Position numbers and translations under genes: made by a program. A stretch of DNA of 64,000 nucleotides from Hyphodiscus hymeniophilus (lineage: Eukaryota; Ascomycota; Leotiomycetes; Helotiales; Hyphodiscaceae): positions 1 to 64,000 of the forward strand of contig VNKQ01000018.1 in assembly GCA_016508695.1 (NCBI GenBank). Direction: 5' to 3'. Below, piece after piece: positions 34,421 to 45,530 of the stretch. Each line of letters opens with the position of its first letter. Within the stretch, counting starts at the first letter, position 1. The notes under the pieces were generated by a model. It ran no database searches, was not told the DNA's origin, and worked only from the letters and a program-made list of their open reading frames with translations.

Positions 34421-34592
34421 TATTAGAATACACGTGACACACGTAATATATCTAGCCTAATTAAGTAGTTATGTGATTATCGCAAAACCTTAGGTTCGCG
34501 ATTCCTATAACACCAAAAGAATCAGACACTATCAACACCTATTACTATACCACCCATTGCGTGGCACGGTAATAACAGTTAGTGGATCGACA
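34421..34592 (+). repeat. Right LTR, mutated only in its inner part
   Basis: 172 bp. Seven sites in the first 50 bp carry A/T where the left LTR has G/C. The remaining 122 bp keep G/C at every differing site, including the CA end. Confidence 0.95.
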
Positions 34593-34597
34593 GATAT
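34593..34597. repeat. Target-site duplication, right copy (GATAT)
   Basis: Matches 28546-28550 exactly, confirming the element's ends and a single insertion event. Confidence 0.85.
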
Positions 34598-34902
34598 ATA
34601 CTTGAATAGGACGGAACAATAGGCTCATTTGGCTATGTAGCTTGGGAGGGCAGTGTTCCCGGAGATTGATTTCCTTTCTTTGAGGATAACCGGCAATATA
34701 TTGTCTTAGACAGGTAAGTGATTCATCTGAACAGAGTCGAAGCACATTAAAAACAGCTATAATTCTGCTGGCATATCAGAGGCTATTTACACCTGTAACT
34801 CTCCCACACGATTCTGCAAACGTATCTACTGTCTTTGGGCTTTCACTCAACTTTCAGTCCACCTCATCATATCTTGACATAGCACACAGGATAGAGTCCG
34901 AT
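34598..34902. other. Promoter region of the C2H2 gene, next to the LTR
   Basis: 305 bp between the right LTR and ATG 34903, with a CT-rich leader over the last ~100 bases. Composition is normal, so RIP did not visibly spread into it. Confidence 0.5.
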
Positions 34903-35742
34903 ATGAGACGATTTCCAGTTTATGACTATATGTGTGGAGACGACGATGAGAGCTCAGCAACAGAAAATAGACTAGGCACAATACCAGATATGCCAAATCT
35001 CACTGATCAGCTTACTCAGGTACAAGTACCAGCCTTTATCAATGATATGGACGAATTTTTCGACTTCGAAGCTGCTTCCATCGAGCAACAAATACCAGCA
35101 CCCGCTGGATCGAGCGCAAACTCGGACGGAGAGCACATGGCTAACTATGAGCCTGATCAAGGAGGTTATATACAGCCTCCATTGCCTGGCCTTTTTAACT
35201 TCGAAGCTGCTTCGGTTGAACAACATGCACTAGAACCTGCTGTATTAGGCCCAAACTCGGGAATAGAGTCGATAGCTGACTATGAGCCTCATCAAGGAGA
35301 TTATATGCAGCCCCCATTGCCCGACTCGGCGTATGTTACACCGGTAACATCTCCACAAACAGCGTCCTTTCCGCCCAGTGTCCCTCAGAAAGTACACAAA
35401 AACAAGCATCAAGCATATATGTGCCTGGTACCAGGCTGCAACAAGGACTTTAAAAGAGCCAAGGGCCTTGAGGAGCATGTGAGAGGAATTCACAATCGTG
35501 AGTACGATTGCCCGTTTTGTACTCCTTCAAGGTCTTTCTCTGGAGTGGTCTACATGGAGGTCCATATTTGGAATTTCCATAGCAAAGATTGGCACTGGGT
35601 TTGTAGGTTCTGCGAAAGAGCTTTCGCGAACGAATCCCGACTCCTTGCTCATGAGAAAAACCCTCCACACCGGATCAACGTCGCAGCTGCCACTACGCGA
35701 GAATTGCAGAAGGTTGCCGCATCTCAAGGCTACCACTACTAG
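34903..35742 (+). CDS. C2H2 zinc-finger protein with 45-residue tandem repeat, 279 aa
   Basis: Intronless. The N-terminal half is acidic and contains two tandem copies of a 45-residue unit (residues 52-96 and 97-141; DNA 35056-35325), each starting F-[DN]-FEAAS and ending QPPLP. This could be an activation region. Three C2H2 fingers follow: C174/C179/H192/H197, C203/C206/H221/H226 and C234/C237/H250/H256. The first has the wide C-x4-C form. The fingers are spaced as an array at the C-terminus, suggesting DNA binding and a nuclear transcription factor. Targets unknown. A copia element sits 310 bp upstream and may have separated the gene from distal promoter elements. Confidence 0.8.
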   Translation: MRRFPVYDYMCGDDDESSATENRLGTIPDMPNLTDQLTQVQVPAFINDMDEFFDFEAASIEQQIPAPAGSSANSDGEHMANYEPDQGGYIQPPLPGLFNFEAASVEQHALEPAVLGPNSGIESIADYEPHQGDYMQPPLPDSAYVTPVTSPQTASFPPSVPQKVHKNKHQAYMCLVPGCNKDFKRAKGLEEHVRGIHNREYDCPFCTPSRSFSGVVYMEVHIWNFHSKDWHWVCRFCERAFANESRLLAHEKNPPHRINVAAATTRELQKVAASQGYHY

Positions 35743-36724
35743 GCCAGTTCCTTCAAGCGGTGTTCTTTTTGAAATTTTAATCGGAAATTGGACACTGCTG
35801 CAGTGTTACGCTATCGTCACTATCATACTGAAACCTAGGTTCTTGGTGAAACTCACTGCATTACGTTTTTTATGTAGCAACAATGAAACTTAATCTTAAC
35901 TCATCTCTAATTCTTCAAAACTTTCTTTCTCAGGCTCTCATTCTTTCCCCCAAAAGCAGCATTGAGTCTCCAGACTACGTGCTAGCTCTATCCAAATGTG
36001 TCTCCTTCTACAATCTTTCTATACACCTCTGTCAAAACGGAGATATTTGTTGTTCTATACCGGGCCTTAAATATGCAGACTCAGACCAGAGAACCCAAAG
36101 TAAGGAATTATGGACAACTGTGATTGAAATGACCGGAAAAGGCAGGAAACCGATCTTCTCCTGAACGATGATGGTCTATTTGGTTACGCGATTCCAGAGC
36201 TCCGGAGCGGTGCTGCGATAACTATTTATAAAAATAGTTTCACTAGGGCTAAGGCGCACAATTAGCTCCCAAAAAGAATAATCAGGTAAAAAGGGACGAG
36301 CTCTACGCGGAGTATAGGTGTGGGCAATACCAGTATGCTGAGAATATGATCGGGGTGGCGCCAGCTGTGTTCTATATCCAGCGCTTGCCTTCGAATAAAG
36401 ACTATTACTCCTTTTAAGTCCTTTAGCGACAGCTATTCCGGACACCCATGGTTAATCGGTGGTTTGCATATGCATTAACAACCGATTTGCATTTAATAGT
36501 GCGAGAGTAAAAGTTCACCAATAACTTGAATGCTCCCGTTTTGAAACATACCCCAATAATGTGCTCGATGGGTACTGCAGACATACAGCCTGGGGTATCA
36601 TCAAAGCTGGCATTGTTAGCCAGCCACACAGAAGGCCAGCCCTGGAAGTTGAAAGTGAGCATAAAACTGGGTGTGGACCTACATGACTGACGAGAGCAGC
36701 GATTATTGATGCCTAGCCGCATTC
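35743..36724. other. Convergent intergenic region
   Basis: About 1 kb between the 3' ends of the C2H2 gene and the Rtg2-like gene. Several frames of 60-100 codons exist on both strands, none recognisable. Confidence 0.45.
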
Positions 36725-38656
36725 TCATACGATATCTTCCTCTACCACCATGACATGAACAGCCATTCCCCAGCCGTCTTTTCCCCCAATCCAGTTCTTC
36801 CTCTTTCCGACTTTATGTATAACACTTATATGATTCTCCAGTGCCTCTCTCAACTTCATTGGATCTTTTTTGACCTTCTGAATAGACCATATCAGCTCCA
36901 GGCCCAGCTTGTTCTTTTTCTTGCCGAGATGACTACTCCACGCGGCCGAGAGTACCACACGGGGTTCCGCCTCATTAACAATACCCGCGGGGTATATTTC
37001 ACTGATGAGAAGACCTAATTTGCCAATATATCGGGTCCACCAGACTTGTTCCGCAGTTAAGATACTGCGGAGGCTATGTTTGAACTCGACCTCTCGTGGA
37101 GGCAATTCGCCCTGATATCGCTCCTCGAGCATAAGGGCTAGAAGAGCTCGATCTGTATGTGATACACCATGCGTTGACGACATCAAACCGGCACTGGTAC
37201 TGTACAAAGCTGCAGTGGATGCCGATTCTTTGGACATAGACGAGTGGACATAAAGAGTACGGACAAAGCTGCTCAGGAGCTCGCTGCTTATCGATTGAGG
37301 GAATGCTCTCCCATCTGTCTTCGATGGTGCAGGGATACCAGCAAGAAGGAGAGCATGAATTGTCTCCACAGATGGCGGGGCGAAACGCAGGGTCCCCACC
37401 TCAAGAGGCTGCTGTTTGCGTATACTAGGTAGAAGCTCTTGAAAGAGGATTCCTTCACGTACGCCCCCTTGACAGAAATGAGCTTCTTTAATGCCAAAAG
37501 GCAATGCTTCGGCGAGCACATTGACCAGAAATGCGACGGCGGGTACCTGAAGACGACGCCGATCCGAGACTCGGAAGATTTCGCGTGCATTGCGTGCGAC
37601 ATGCTTCAACGCATCAGTGTCTTCAAATTGGGATCTCTGCGCAGAAAATCCGTTGATGATGGAAATGGGATAGTGTCGACCACCCACTTGGTTGATGTAG
37701 AGGAGCAAGTAGCCCCAGCCTCGAAATCCTCCACCTGAGAGATATAATGGAAATCCACCTTCTTTCTTGGCTTTCTCGATTATCTCTTGAGGTACCTGCA
37801 TGCTATGGTAAGCATTAACAATATTGGCCAGCATCTCTTTGCGAAACTCTGCTACAGCTTGATCGGCGTCGTGCTCATTCTTGCCGTGCTTCAATTCGGC
37901 CAGTTTCCTCGTCAGCGCCGCGGCCCCATAAGGGAAACTGAAGGAGCCTTTCGGGCTGAGACGAATATTACCATTCTTGGAGATCAGCCATGTGAACTGC
38001 GTGCTGCCGCCACCCAGGTCCATAGCAAAGCCTTGCATTTCAGAGAAACCACTCGCTATACCCAGCGCACCGATCCTGCCCTCTTCTTCCTTGAACAGAA
38101 GTTCGACGCTGAGCCCAGTGCCTGATTTGATCGCCGCCAGAAAGTCGTCAGCATTGATAGCAGTGCGCGTTGCTTCGGTAGCGATCACGCGAATGCGATG
38201 TTTAGGGACGCCAAAGTCCTCGCAGATAATTTGGAAGCGTAGAAGAGCAGCAACAACAGATGCTGTGATAGAGACTGGAATAGGAATACGAGCACCAGTC
38301 TCATCGTCGAACTGGACATCGTAAAGAGATATATCAACACGATTGAAATAAATCGTAGGAAGAATGCGGGTGGTTGGGGGCGATAGGTCCGACACGGAGA
38401 AACGAATGCCGTTGCTGAACATCAAGCATGGATATCAGCTTACTACTCGCATCAAATCAGGGAATATATTGTCCGCCGCTCTGGTAAGTATGTGGAAACA
38501 AAGCGTCAATGTCTTCATAAAATAGGACGTTGATAGTTACCTGCCCATATCAACCAAGCCACGCAAGTAATCATGCCGGCGCCCGGATTCCAATCCTACC
38601 TCGGAGAACAAAAAATGCCGTTGTGGGACATCTGGGTTTGAAGGACCACCCCCCAT
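36725..38656 (-). CDS. Ppx/GppA phosphatase family protein, Rtg2-like, 601 aa
   Basis: Exons are 38656-38541 and 38414-36725. The 126-nt intron (GTAACT...GTTCAG) splits the Ser codon of GLVDMGSNGIRF, the family's N-terminal phosphate-binding motif, so the splice is well fixed. Further motifs are IATEATRTAINADDF, the Gly-rich DLGGGSTQFTW and YLSGGGFRGWGYLLL, placing it in the ASKHA (actin-like ATPase) fold with exopolyphosphatase/GppA. Fungal members with this long C-terminal half are homologues of yeast Rtg2, the cytosolic sensor of mitochondrial retrograde signalling. The start at 38656 (MGGGPSNPDV) is the nearest ATG before the motif; an earlier one is possible. Confidence 0.85.
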
Positions 38657-40192
38657 GCCAGGAGATGTGCACGATGTGACAGCTTTCAAAGGTTCGGAAA
38701 CGTCGGAAAAACGACGAAAGGGAACATCCACAACGAAGACGATATTCAGACTGGATAAACAACGGCAGTAAACCCAAGAATATAGTAATATTGAGCTGCT
38801 TGATTTCAGTATACGGTGCTGTGATGTACATAGAAGATTATGAAAGTGGTCGAGAAGATAAGGTGGGGATGGAGATGGGAAGATAGTGAGGGGTAGACAT
38901 TGCAAACGGCGAGCTGCAGAAGCTGCAAACGGCAAATTGCCAAGGATCAAGATAAATTAGGATCAAGCGACTTTGTAGGACCAAGCAACCAAAAAACCAA
39001 CGACGATAAGTATTAATCGACGGTTCTTGATACTTGTGATTGTTTTAGTTTATCCAATCCCTGAGATCATCATGGCACATATCAAGGACGATGAGGTGGC
39101 TGAATTATCCCATGATATATAAGAACCAATAGAAAATAATGGGCAAGGCGTCTGAATTATCCCATGATATATAAGAACCAATAGAAAATAATGGGCAAGG
39201 CGTTCGTCGAGGATATTAAGTAAAAAACTCCATATTGGGTATGAGTACGAAAAAGTCGACGAGGCAAACTCTATTGGGAGATGAGAATGTGCCATTTTCG
39301 CCGAGAAGATACTGGAGTTGCAAATGGCAAAGTTGATTGATTGACACCGGAGAAACAAAATACAGAAGCAAAACAGAGTGACGTTAAGCGGGAGACTACC
39401 CCTGAATGCCAGGAGACAGCGATGAAAGGAGCCTTTTTAAGCCAATTCAGGTGAAAAAGGCAACATATGCGTGAGGGATCCTTCCGGCATCTTGGAGGCC
39501 AAAGTGGCATCGGATGGGAATCTTCAATTAATGTGCATCTCGCTACTGCATAGAGGACTATGCAGGACGACAATTCCTGTCATAACCCAGCCCAGCTGCA
39601 TTGTTGCCATGGAACTCCAGCAAATTTGGAAGGAGAGTCGAGTGCAGGAGGGAAAAGTCGCGATGGCGTTAGAGTATACATCCACCATGTCGTCGAAAAC
39701 CTTGCGTGATAACCCTCGAGCAACCAGGCACTTGAAAAGCATACTACTCTTCGGGATTGTTGACCTGGGATTGGAATATGTGTTTCCAAATGTTGTAAAA
39801 TGTTAGTCAACAGGAGAATCAGGAGAAAGGTAGGAAATCTAAGAGACCGAGCATGGTCATGTGATCACATCGGCGGCTTCCGAAGGCGGATGTCAACGAC
39901 CTATTCGAGTACTACTGCAGGAGATGCATAATATTTTGGATCTCGATGTGTTAGCACTATCTGGTGTCTTATCTCACGGGGCCGGAATGGATCAAACTCT
40001 TCTTTTTTCGGGCCCTCTACCGGGAGTAGGCGTCTGTCCGAAGTATCTGACATCTCGGTGTCCACCGTGGCGAAGCTCTACTCGTATATGAGTGCTATTC
40101 CTCCACCGCTCACAGATTGCTTCATAGCTCAATCAAGCGATCAACCAACAACTCAGTGAAACATCACCTGAATCACTTATCAAGCAATCTAA
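38657..40192. other. Intergenic between divergent Rtg2-like and dioxygenase genes
   Basis: 1.5 kb without a recognised gene. It contains the exact 52-bp tandem duplication at 39100-39203. The last 60 bp form a typical leader before ATG 40193. Confidence 0.5.
39100..39203. repeat. Perfect 52-bp tandem duplication
   Basis: Two identical adjacent copies, 39100-39151 and 39152-39203, each containing CCCATGATATATAAG. No differences between copies, so the duplication is recent or recently homogenised. Confidence 0.9.
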
Positions 40193-41432
40193 ATGGCTGT
40201 CAAACTCCTCGAAGTCCGCCCTTTCAAGAGCCACTCCAATGAGTTTGGCGCTGAGATTGTCAACGCCGATATCGAGCACCTCACCGATGAAGATTTCGCA
40301 GTCATCCGCAATGCCCTCTACAACTTCTCCGTAGTAGTCATCAAGAATCAAGCTGGCGTATCTCCAGTAAGTTATAGCAAGAAAAATGCGCTTCGGTTGC
40401 AATCATTTCGGGGAGTAGTGCTCTTTAGATATGTCAACAGATGCACCCTTGCCACGTTGAACGAATACTGATTACGCTGCTTGCCAGAAAGCCCAGTATG
40501 AGCTCACTCGCCGCTTCGACCCAGCTTCCGACAGCTACGGTCATGGCAAGACTCTCGATGCTAAACGCTCCGTCCTTCACCCAGATCTCAAGACGATCCC
40601 TCACCAACCACAAGTCCAAGTTATTGGCAATGGATTTTATGAGGAGTATGAGGGGCTGAAAAACATTACCTTGGTTCACCCACACCACAAGAAGTTCCAC
40701 AAGGATGCCATCCCAGACGAGGAGGATCTCGATGCGACACGATTCTACAGATGGCACATTGATGCTGCTTTATATGCGCTCAACCCTCCCAAGGTTACCT
40801 CTCTCATGGCTATCAAGGTCCCAGCTGGTAGACGTCAGACTCTCCGCTACGATGATGGAACTGGAGAGGAGATGGACGTCCCTCTCGGCACAACGGCCTT
40901 CGTTTCTGGAAATCGCATATATGAGCTTTTGAGCGACGAGGATAAGGAGTTTGTCCGAACTTCCAGGGTCGAATACGCGCCTCATCCATATATCTGGATG
41001 TCTCCAGCCAAGTCACGATCAGATGGGTTAGGCATGGTCTCCGAGGGCAAAGAATTGGATGCATCGGAGCTGCCTCCCATCGACGAGGCTGATATCAAGA
41101 TTTTGCCAATGTGCTGGAAGAACCCCCTTACAGGCAAGCTGGCTCTGCAGGTTCACCCTTCCGCGATCAAGGCTATCCACCTTGCGGACGGAACGGTGAT
41201 GTCCGATATTGCGGAAGTCAGAGAGAAGGTGCACAAGTTGCAACGACCTGGCATCTCTCCTCAGTATGTGTACGCCCATGACTGGGTCGAGGGCGACTTT
41301 GTGTTGTTCAACAACCAGGGTGTCATTCACTCTGTTGTAGGCGCTTTCTCGCCGGAAGAAAAGAGGCTGTTCAGGCAGTGCAATATGGCCAGCAGTGAGG
41401 GAGTCATGGGCCCCGATGGGAAGCTATACTAG
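40193..41432 (+). CDS. xanA: TauD-family dioxygenase, probable xanthine dioxygenase, 372 aa
   Basis: Exons are 40193-40366 and 40488-41432, with a 121-nt phase-0 intron (GTAAGT...TTGCCAG). The Fe(II)/2-oxoglutarate facial triad is visible: H-x-D in WHIDAALY (His148, Asp150) and the distal His in QGVIHSVVG (His339), with the 2-oxoglutarate-binding Arg in LFRQCN (Arg354). The length and the order ALYNFSVVVIKNQ...LKTIPHQPQVQVIGNG...WHIDAALY fit the fungal XanA subgroup, which oxidises xanthine to uric acid using 2-oxoglutarate in place of the molybdenum xanthine dehydrogenase. Other TauD members (taurine, alkylsulfonate) are the alternative. No targeting signal, so cytosolic. No purine-pathway neighbour is seen. 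Confidence 0.8.
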
Positions 41433-43040
41433 GATGTATTTGCACATGGTGGCCACGATGCGTTTGGGATAGTGTACTTTTGTTCAGATGGTTAGGAGCA
41501 TTTACGAACTCGGCGTTGGACGCATCTAAGTTTCCTCTGAGGAAGGCTCGGCGTTTTTCGTATCAAGCGTATACCCCTTTGGCTTATTGTCGTTTAGAAA
41601 GAATATAAATTGATGTTCTGCTGTAATTTCGTTCTCATTTGTTGTGAAAAAATAATATCCTCCCAGGTGGTTGATTCGACTTATGAATCGTCTCAATCAA
41701 CCTCAATCTCACCCCCTTTAATGAGCTTTGAAGTATTTCGCATACTATGCCCTCTTACTGCCTCCGTGTCCCACGCTTTCTCTCTCGCCGCGTGATGTTC
41801 TACTATCACGGCCAATCGCCTTTCACATGCTTCACCTGCCCTTAAGAGTTAGTCGGATCTCATCGATCAGGTGTTACAACAGGAACATCTGCTGTGGAAC
41901 ACCAAAGGATAGCAATCACCGATCAGCTCAATAGGGTGATTCAAGGCTTTTCAGCCTCGTGACGCACGCTTTTGTGTTCTCTAGATTAGACTAAAGACAT
42001 ATCAGAGACATTGCATGTGATATTGGAGTAGAAAATACAGTTTAACATATGAAAGGAGTAACTTCTGGATAGAGTTACAGTCTTCAGTGGGAGCTACTGA
42101 TCATATTGCATCCAATCCATTATGGAGGTCTCACTCAGCCATATTATCGCAGCAGAGCAGGGGCAGAGGGAGGTTTTCCGTGGAGCAGAACGTCAGCCGC
42201 ACATGAGAGGTAGTCGTTGAGTGGTTCGACTTCACAAACAGTTTTATATCAAGAAGTCTTGGACTGTAGGATGAGGTGTCACTAGGAAGCCAGAAGTTGG
42301 TCAAGTAAGCTGAAAATAGTCTTCTTCAGCTCGTCGCATAAGCTCGTAAATGCTCACACCTCACAACCAGCTCTAGATTCTTCTTCCTCTCCAAGTCAGC
42401 AGACTTCACGTCTACAGGGCTATTCGGCATCATACCAGCATACCATCAAGCATCCCCAACCCCCCCACAACCCCAGAGAGCCCTAGACGGTGGTGAACCC
42501 GCTGACACTTCCATCACTCCTCTACTCCTCTATTCCCACTAATCAAGCACTCGTATGATCGGACATCAATAACACAAAGCAAAAAGAAAAAGCAAAAAGA
42601 AAGGGCAAAAGAGAGACATCTCGGGAACATAAACATACTTGTCCAGTAAGCAGCTGAACAATCCCTTTATCGATAGTCATGGTGGTCCCACCAGTCCGTC
42701 TCTGATCTGCTGAGTCAGTGGCGGAGAGAAGGCACCAGAGGCACCGAGGCCTGCGGAGGAAAAGATACGTCACTTGACCGCCCCCAGATTTCGCAAGCAG
42801 GGATCCGACCTTCCGATGACCGCTCGAGAGGAAATTGGATGCTGGTTGGAGACGACGACAATACATACATTCCAGAGTACATCCATCCGGTCATTCTTCA
42901 GTCAGGATATACAATTCCAATCTCTCGCTTTCAATTCCCTCTGCGATTTGAAATGGTTTGACTTTAGGATTTGGCATGGACCCAAGACTTTGACACATTC
43001 GTGAACGAGCACGAGGACAGCTCACCGACAGACAGGGAAT
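41433..43040. other. Intergenic, nothing recognised
   Basis: 1.6 kb; includes CT/C-rich promoter-like sequence around 42360-42540 before the lipase gene. An upstream exon of that gene may lie here (for example near 42770-43020). Confidence 0.4.
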
Positions 43041-45530
43041 ATGGTGCTGTTACAGTACCTCCGCCAACCTCCTAAGCTATGCTTGGACGACAGCAAGGCT
43101 CTACCTGCCGGATCAGCATACATTGAATGTAATGGCACACTCGGACGACGGACATCCCTTTCAAGAGGCCGATGGGGATTGCTCGGCCAAGCTGCGAGGG
43201 TCCTCGAAGGGGGGGCGAACGTGGTAAACAGTACAGTCGCACAACTTCGGGATGGCCTCACAGAGGACCAAAGGGCAGCGAACCTCAAGAGAGAGGAGCG
43301 ACGGCAGATCCTGAGTCTACGAATGAAAAACGCCGAGACAAGAGAGCAATGGCGAGCAGCAGCCCAGGAACTCGATATCCTTGAAGACAACGAGGCCTGG
43401 AAATACGACACGGAATCGGACGACTTCGACGCTCCTCTCATCGAGGCTCGATTGAAGCAGCTAGACGATGCTAGGATAAGTTGCGATATTAAGAGGATGC
43501 TGGGTCTGATACGCACGGCATTATCGAGAGATGTGGGTGGAATTGGGAATATTAGGCTATATAAACACTCCCATGTTGGGACGAAAGACTTGATTGAGAG
43601 GTATATTGATTCTACACTCGCTACGATTCAGGCGCTGCTGGAGAGTAGCAAGCATGGTCTGCCTGAAGGCCTGGAGATGAAGGATATACTGGAACAGGTT
43701 GTGTATGCAAGGCAGGCCTTTGGGAGGAGTGCGCTGCTATTGAGTGGTGGGGCGACATTTGGGATGAACCATGTTGGTGTACTAAAGGCATTGTTCGAGG
43801 CAAAGCTCCTGCCACGGATCATCTCAGGTGCGAGCGCGGGAAGTATCGTCTGCGCAGTCCTGTGCACGAGGACGGACGAAGAAATCCCTGATGTGCTGAA
43901 GCAATTCCCATTCGGAGATCTTGCTGTATTCGAAGAGAGTGGGATGGAAGAAGGTGTCCTTGAGAGGGTTCGAAGACTGCTCACGAAAGGAGCTTGGATC
44001 GACATCAAGCACCTCACCAGAGTTATGCGAGAATTACTGGGGGATATGACATTCCAAGAGGCATACAACCGAACCCGCCGGATTCTCAACATCTGCGTCT
44101 CCTCCGCGTCCGTCTACGAGCTTCCTCGGTTACTCAATTATGTTACCGCTCCTAATGTCATGATCTGGTCCGCTGTGGCAGCCTCTTGCTCGGTCCCCTT
44201 CCTCTTCTCTGCCGCTCAGCTGCTTGTTAAGAATCCGATCACTGGTGAGAATACGCCATGGAACCCGACACCTCAACGTTGGATTGATGGAAGCGTGGAC
44301 AATGACCTCCCCATGACTCGATTGGCCGAGATGTTCAATGTGAACCATTTTATTGTTTCTCAAGTCAATCCTCATGTAGTACCTTTCTTGGCGAAGGATG
44401 ATGAATACCTTACGAAAGACGCCCAAAAAGAAGGCAATAGTGGACCAGGCTGGGTCTATACACTCACCAACCTTGCCAAGGATGAAGCTCTTCATCGAAT
44501 GCACGTCCTTGCAGAACTCGGCATCTTTCCGAATCTGGTCACCAAATGCCGCTCCGTTTTGAGCCAGAAATATTCTGGAGATATTACGATACTACCAGCA
44601 ATTGAGTACAAAGACTTTCCCCGGATCTTGAAGAATCCAACATCGGATTTCATGCTGCAAACTTGTCTCTCTGGTGAGCGAGCAACCTGGACAAAGTTAA
44701 GCCGTGTGAGAAATCACTGTGCAGTGGAGCTGGGATTGGATGCAGCGGTACAGACTTTACGGGCCAGAGTAGTGTTCAGTCCGAGCCAGGTTGACCTTCG
44801 AAGAATGCGAGCGGGGACTCTCACCAACACTACTCATCGCATTGGACGGAACCGTCGGGACAGTGGGAGCAATATCCAAGCCCTGCAATCTGCTAGCAAT
44901 GAATCTGAAGACGAAGAAAACGTACACAACAGCCGAAAATCGGTTTCAAGGCCACCGCTTAGAACGGCAAGCTCGCATAGGCAGACTACCAGAAGGTATG
45001 TGCAGCCGGCGGCTTCAACTCCGCAATCTGCGTTGCCGACTCCACGACCTGGAGACACGACATCCCAGCAATTCAGCTTGCCCTTACCGAATCAAGCATT
45101 GGACCTCCACTTGCAAATACCGGACGCTTCATCAGCAGCTGAAACAAGCTTTTCACCGCCAAGCTCAGATGCGGATATTGATTCGCATACGGATGAAAGC
45201 AGCCCAGAGCCTGACGTTGCCGATGACCCGATGCCTGGTTTGGGGTTGTATCTTTCCAACCTCACCCAGAACACATTACGTGGGGAGGAAATCGACTTCT
45301 TCTCCACCACTCAACCCGTTACGCCAGGCACAGATCATGTCCTTGCTACGACGCCTGCAAGTTCGAGACCGAATCTTGGGCTTGGGCTAACGAAGTCAAA
45401 TACGACGCCAAGCTTGGGTTCGAAAGGGAGTAGTCATAAAGATGCTACCGCGCCGAGCAGTCCAGAGAGGAGGTATAAAAGGCTTTTCCATGGCCCGATA
45501 ATGGAACAGCCTACATTTCCGTCGAAGTGA
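43041..45530 (+). CDS. Patatin-type triacylglycerol lipase (Tgl3/4/5-like), 829 aa
   Basis: A single open frame from ATG 43041. Residues ~100-225 are the conserved N-terminal helical region of fungal Tgl lipases (DNEAWKYDTESDDFD...). The patatin domain starts at ALLLSGGATFGMNHVGVL (oxyanion Gly-rich loop, ~231-248), with the nucleophile elbow GASAGS (Ser265) and the dyad Asp in WIDGSVDND (Asp416). SQVNPHVVPF follows, typical of the group. The last ~250 residues are Ser/Pro/Thr-rich and likely disordered. Such lipases hydrolyse stored triacylglycerol at lipid droplets and may have lysophospholipid acyltransferase activity. The N-terminus could extend through an upstream exon. Confidence 0.87.
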   Translation: MVLLQYLRQPPKLCLDDSKALPAGSAYIECNGTLGRRTSLSRGRWGLLGQAARVLEGGANVVNSTVAQLRDGLTEDQRAANLKREERRQILSLRMKNAETREQWRAAAQELDILEDNEAWKYDTESDDFDAPLIEARLKQLDDARISCDIKRMLGLIRTALSRDVGGIGNIRLYKHSHVGTKDLIERYIDSTLATIQALLESSKHGLPEGLEMKDILEQVVYARQAFGRSALLLSGGATFGMNHVGVLKALFEAKLLPRIISGASAGSIVCAVLCTRTDEEIPDVLKQFPFGDLAVFEESGMEEGVLERVRRLLTKGAWIDIKHLTRVMRELLGDMTFQEAYNRTRRILNICVSSASVYELPRLLNYVTAPNVMIWSAVAASCSVPFLFSAAQLLVKNPITGENTPWNPTPQRWIDGSVDNDLPMTRLAEMFNVNHFIVSQVNPHVVPFLAKDDEYLTKDAQKEGNSGPGWVYTLTNLAKDEALHRMHVLAELGIFPNLVTKCRSVLSQKYSGDITILPAIEYKDFPRILKNPTSDFMLQTCLSGERATWTKLSRVRNHCAVELGLDAAVQTLRARVVFSPSQVDLRRMRAGTLTNTTHRIGRNRRDSGSNIQALQSASNESEDEENVHNSRKSVSRPPLRTASSHRQTTRRYVQPAASTPQSALPTPRPGDTTSQQFSLPLPNQALDLHLQIPDASSAAETSFSPPSSDADIDSHTDESSPEPDVADDPMPGLGLYLSNLTQNTLRGEEIDFFSTTQPVTPGTDHVLATTPASSRPNLGLGLTKSNTTPSLGSKGSSHKDATAPSSPERRYKRLFHGPIMEQPTFPSK

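Larger units (their letters stand above)
28551..34592 (+). mobile_element. Complete but RIP-inactivated Ty1/copia LTR retrotransposon
   Basis: A 6042-bp element with two 172-bp LTRs (28551-28722 and 34421-34592), beginning TG and ending CA in unmutated form, and a 5-bp target duplication GATAT. The internal sequence is extremely AT-rich. With stops ignored, the plus strand still shows the copia polyprotein in order: integrase (~31340-32200), reverse transcriptase (~32600-33130), RNase H (~33480-33970). Integrase before RT defines Ty1/copia. Gag and protease upstream are too mutated to read. Stops of TAA/TAG type are scattered through all domains and the RT catalytic pair is lost, so it is immobile. 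It inserted 310 bp upstream of the C2H2 gene at 34903. Confidence 0.95.

Noticed and set aside
36181..36200. TTACGCGATTCC resembling part of the copia LTR
   Set aside because: Only about a dozen bases match; not a solo LTR.
44791..45390. 199-codon frame inside the lipase gene
   Set aside because: Overlaps the Ser/Pro-rich tail of the patatin lipase in another frame; low-complexity shadow.
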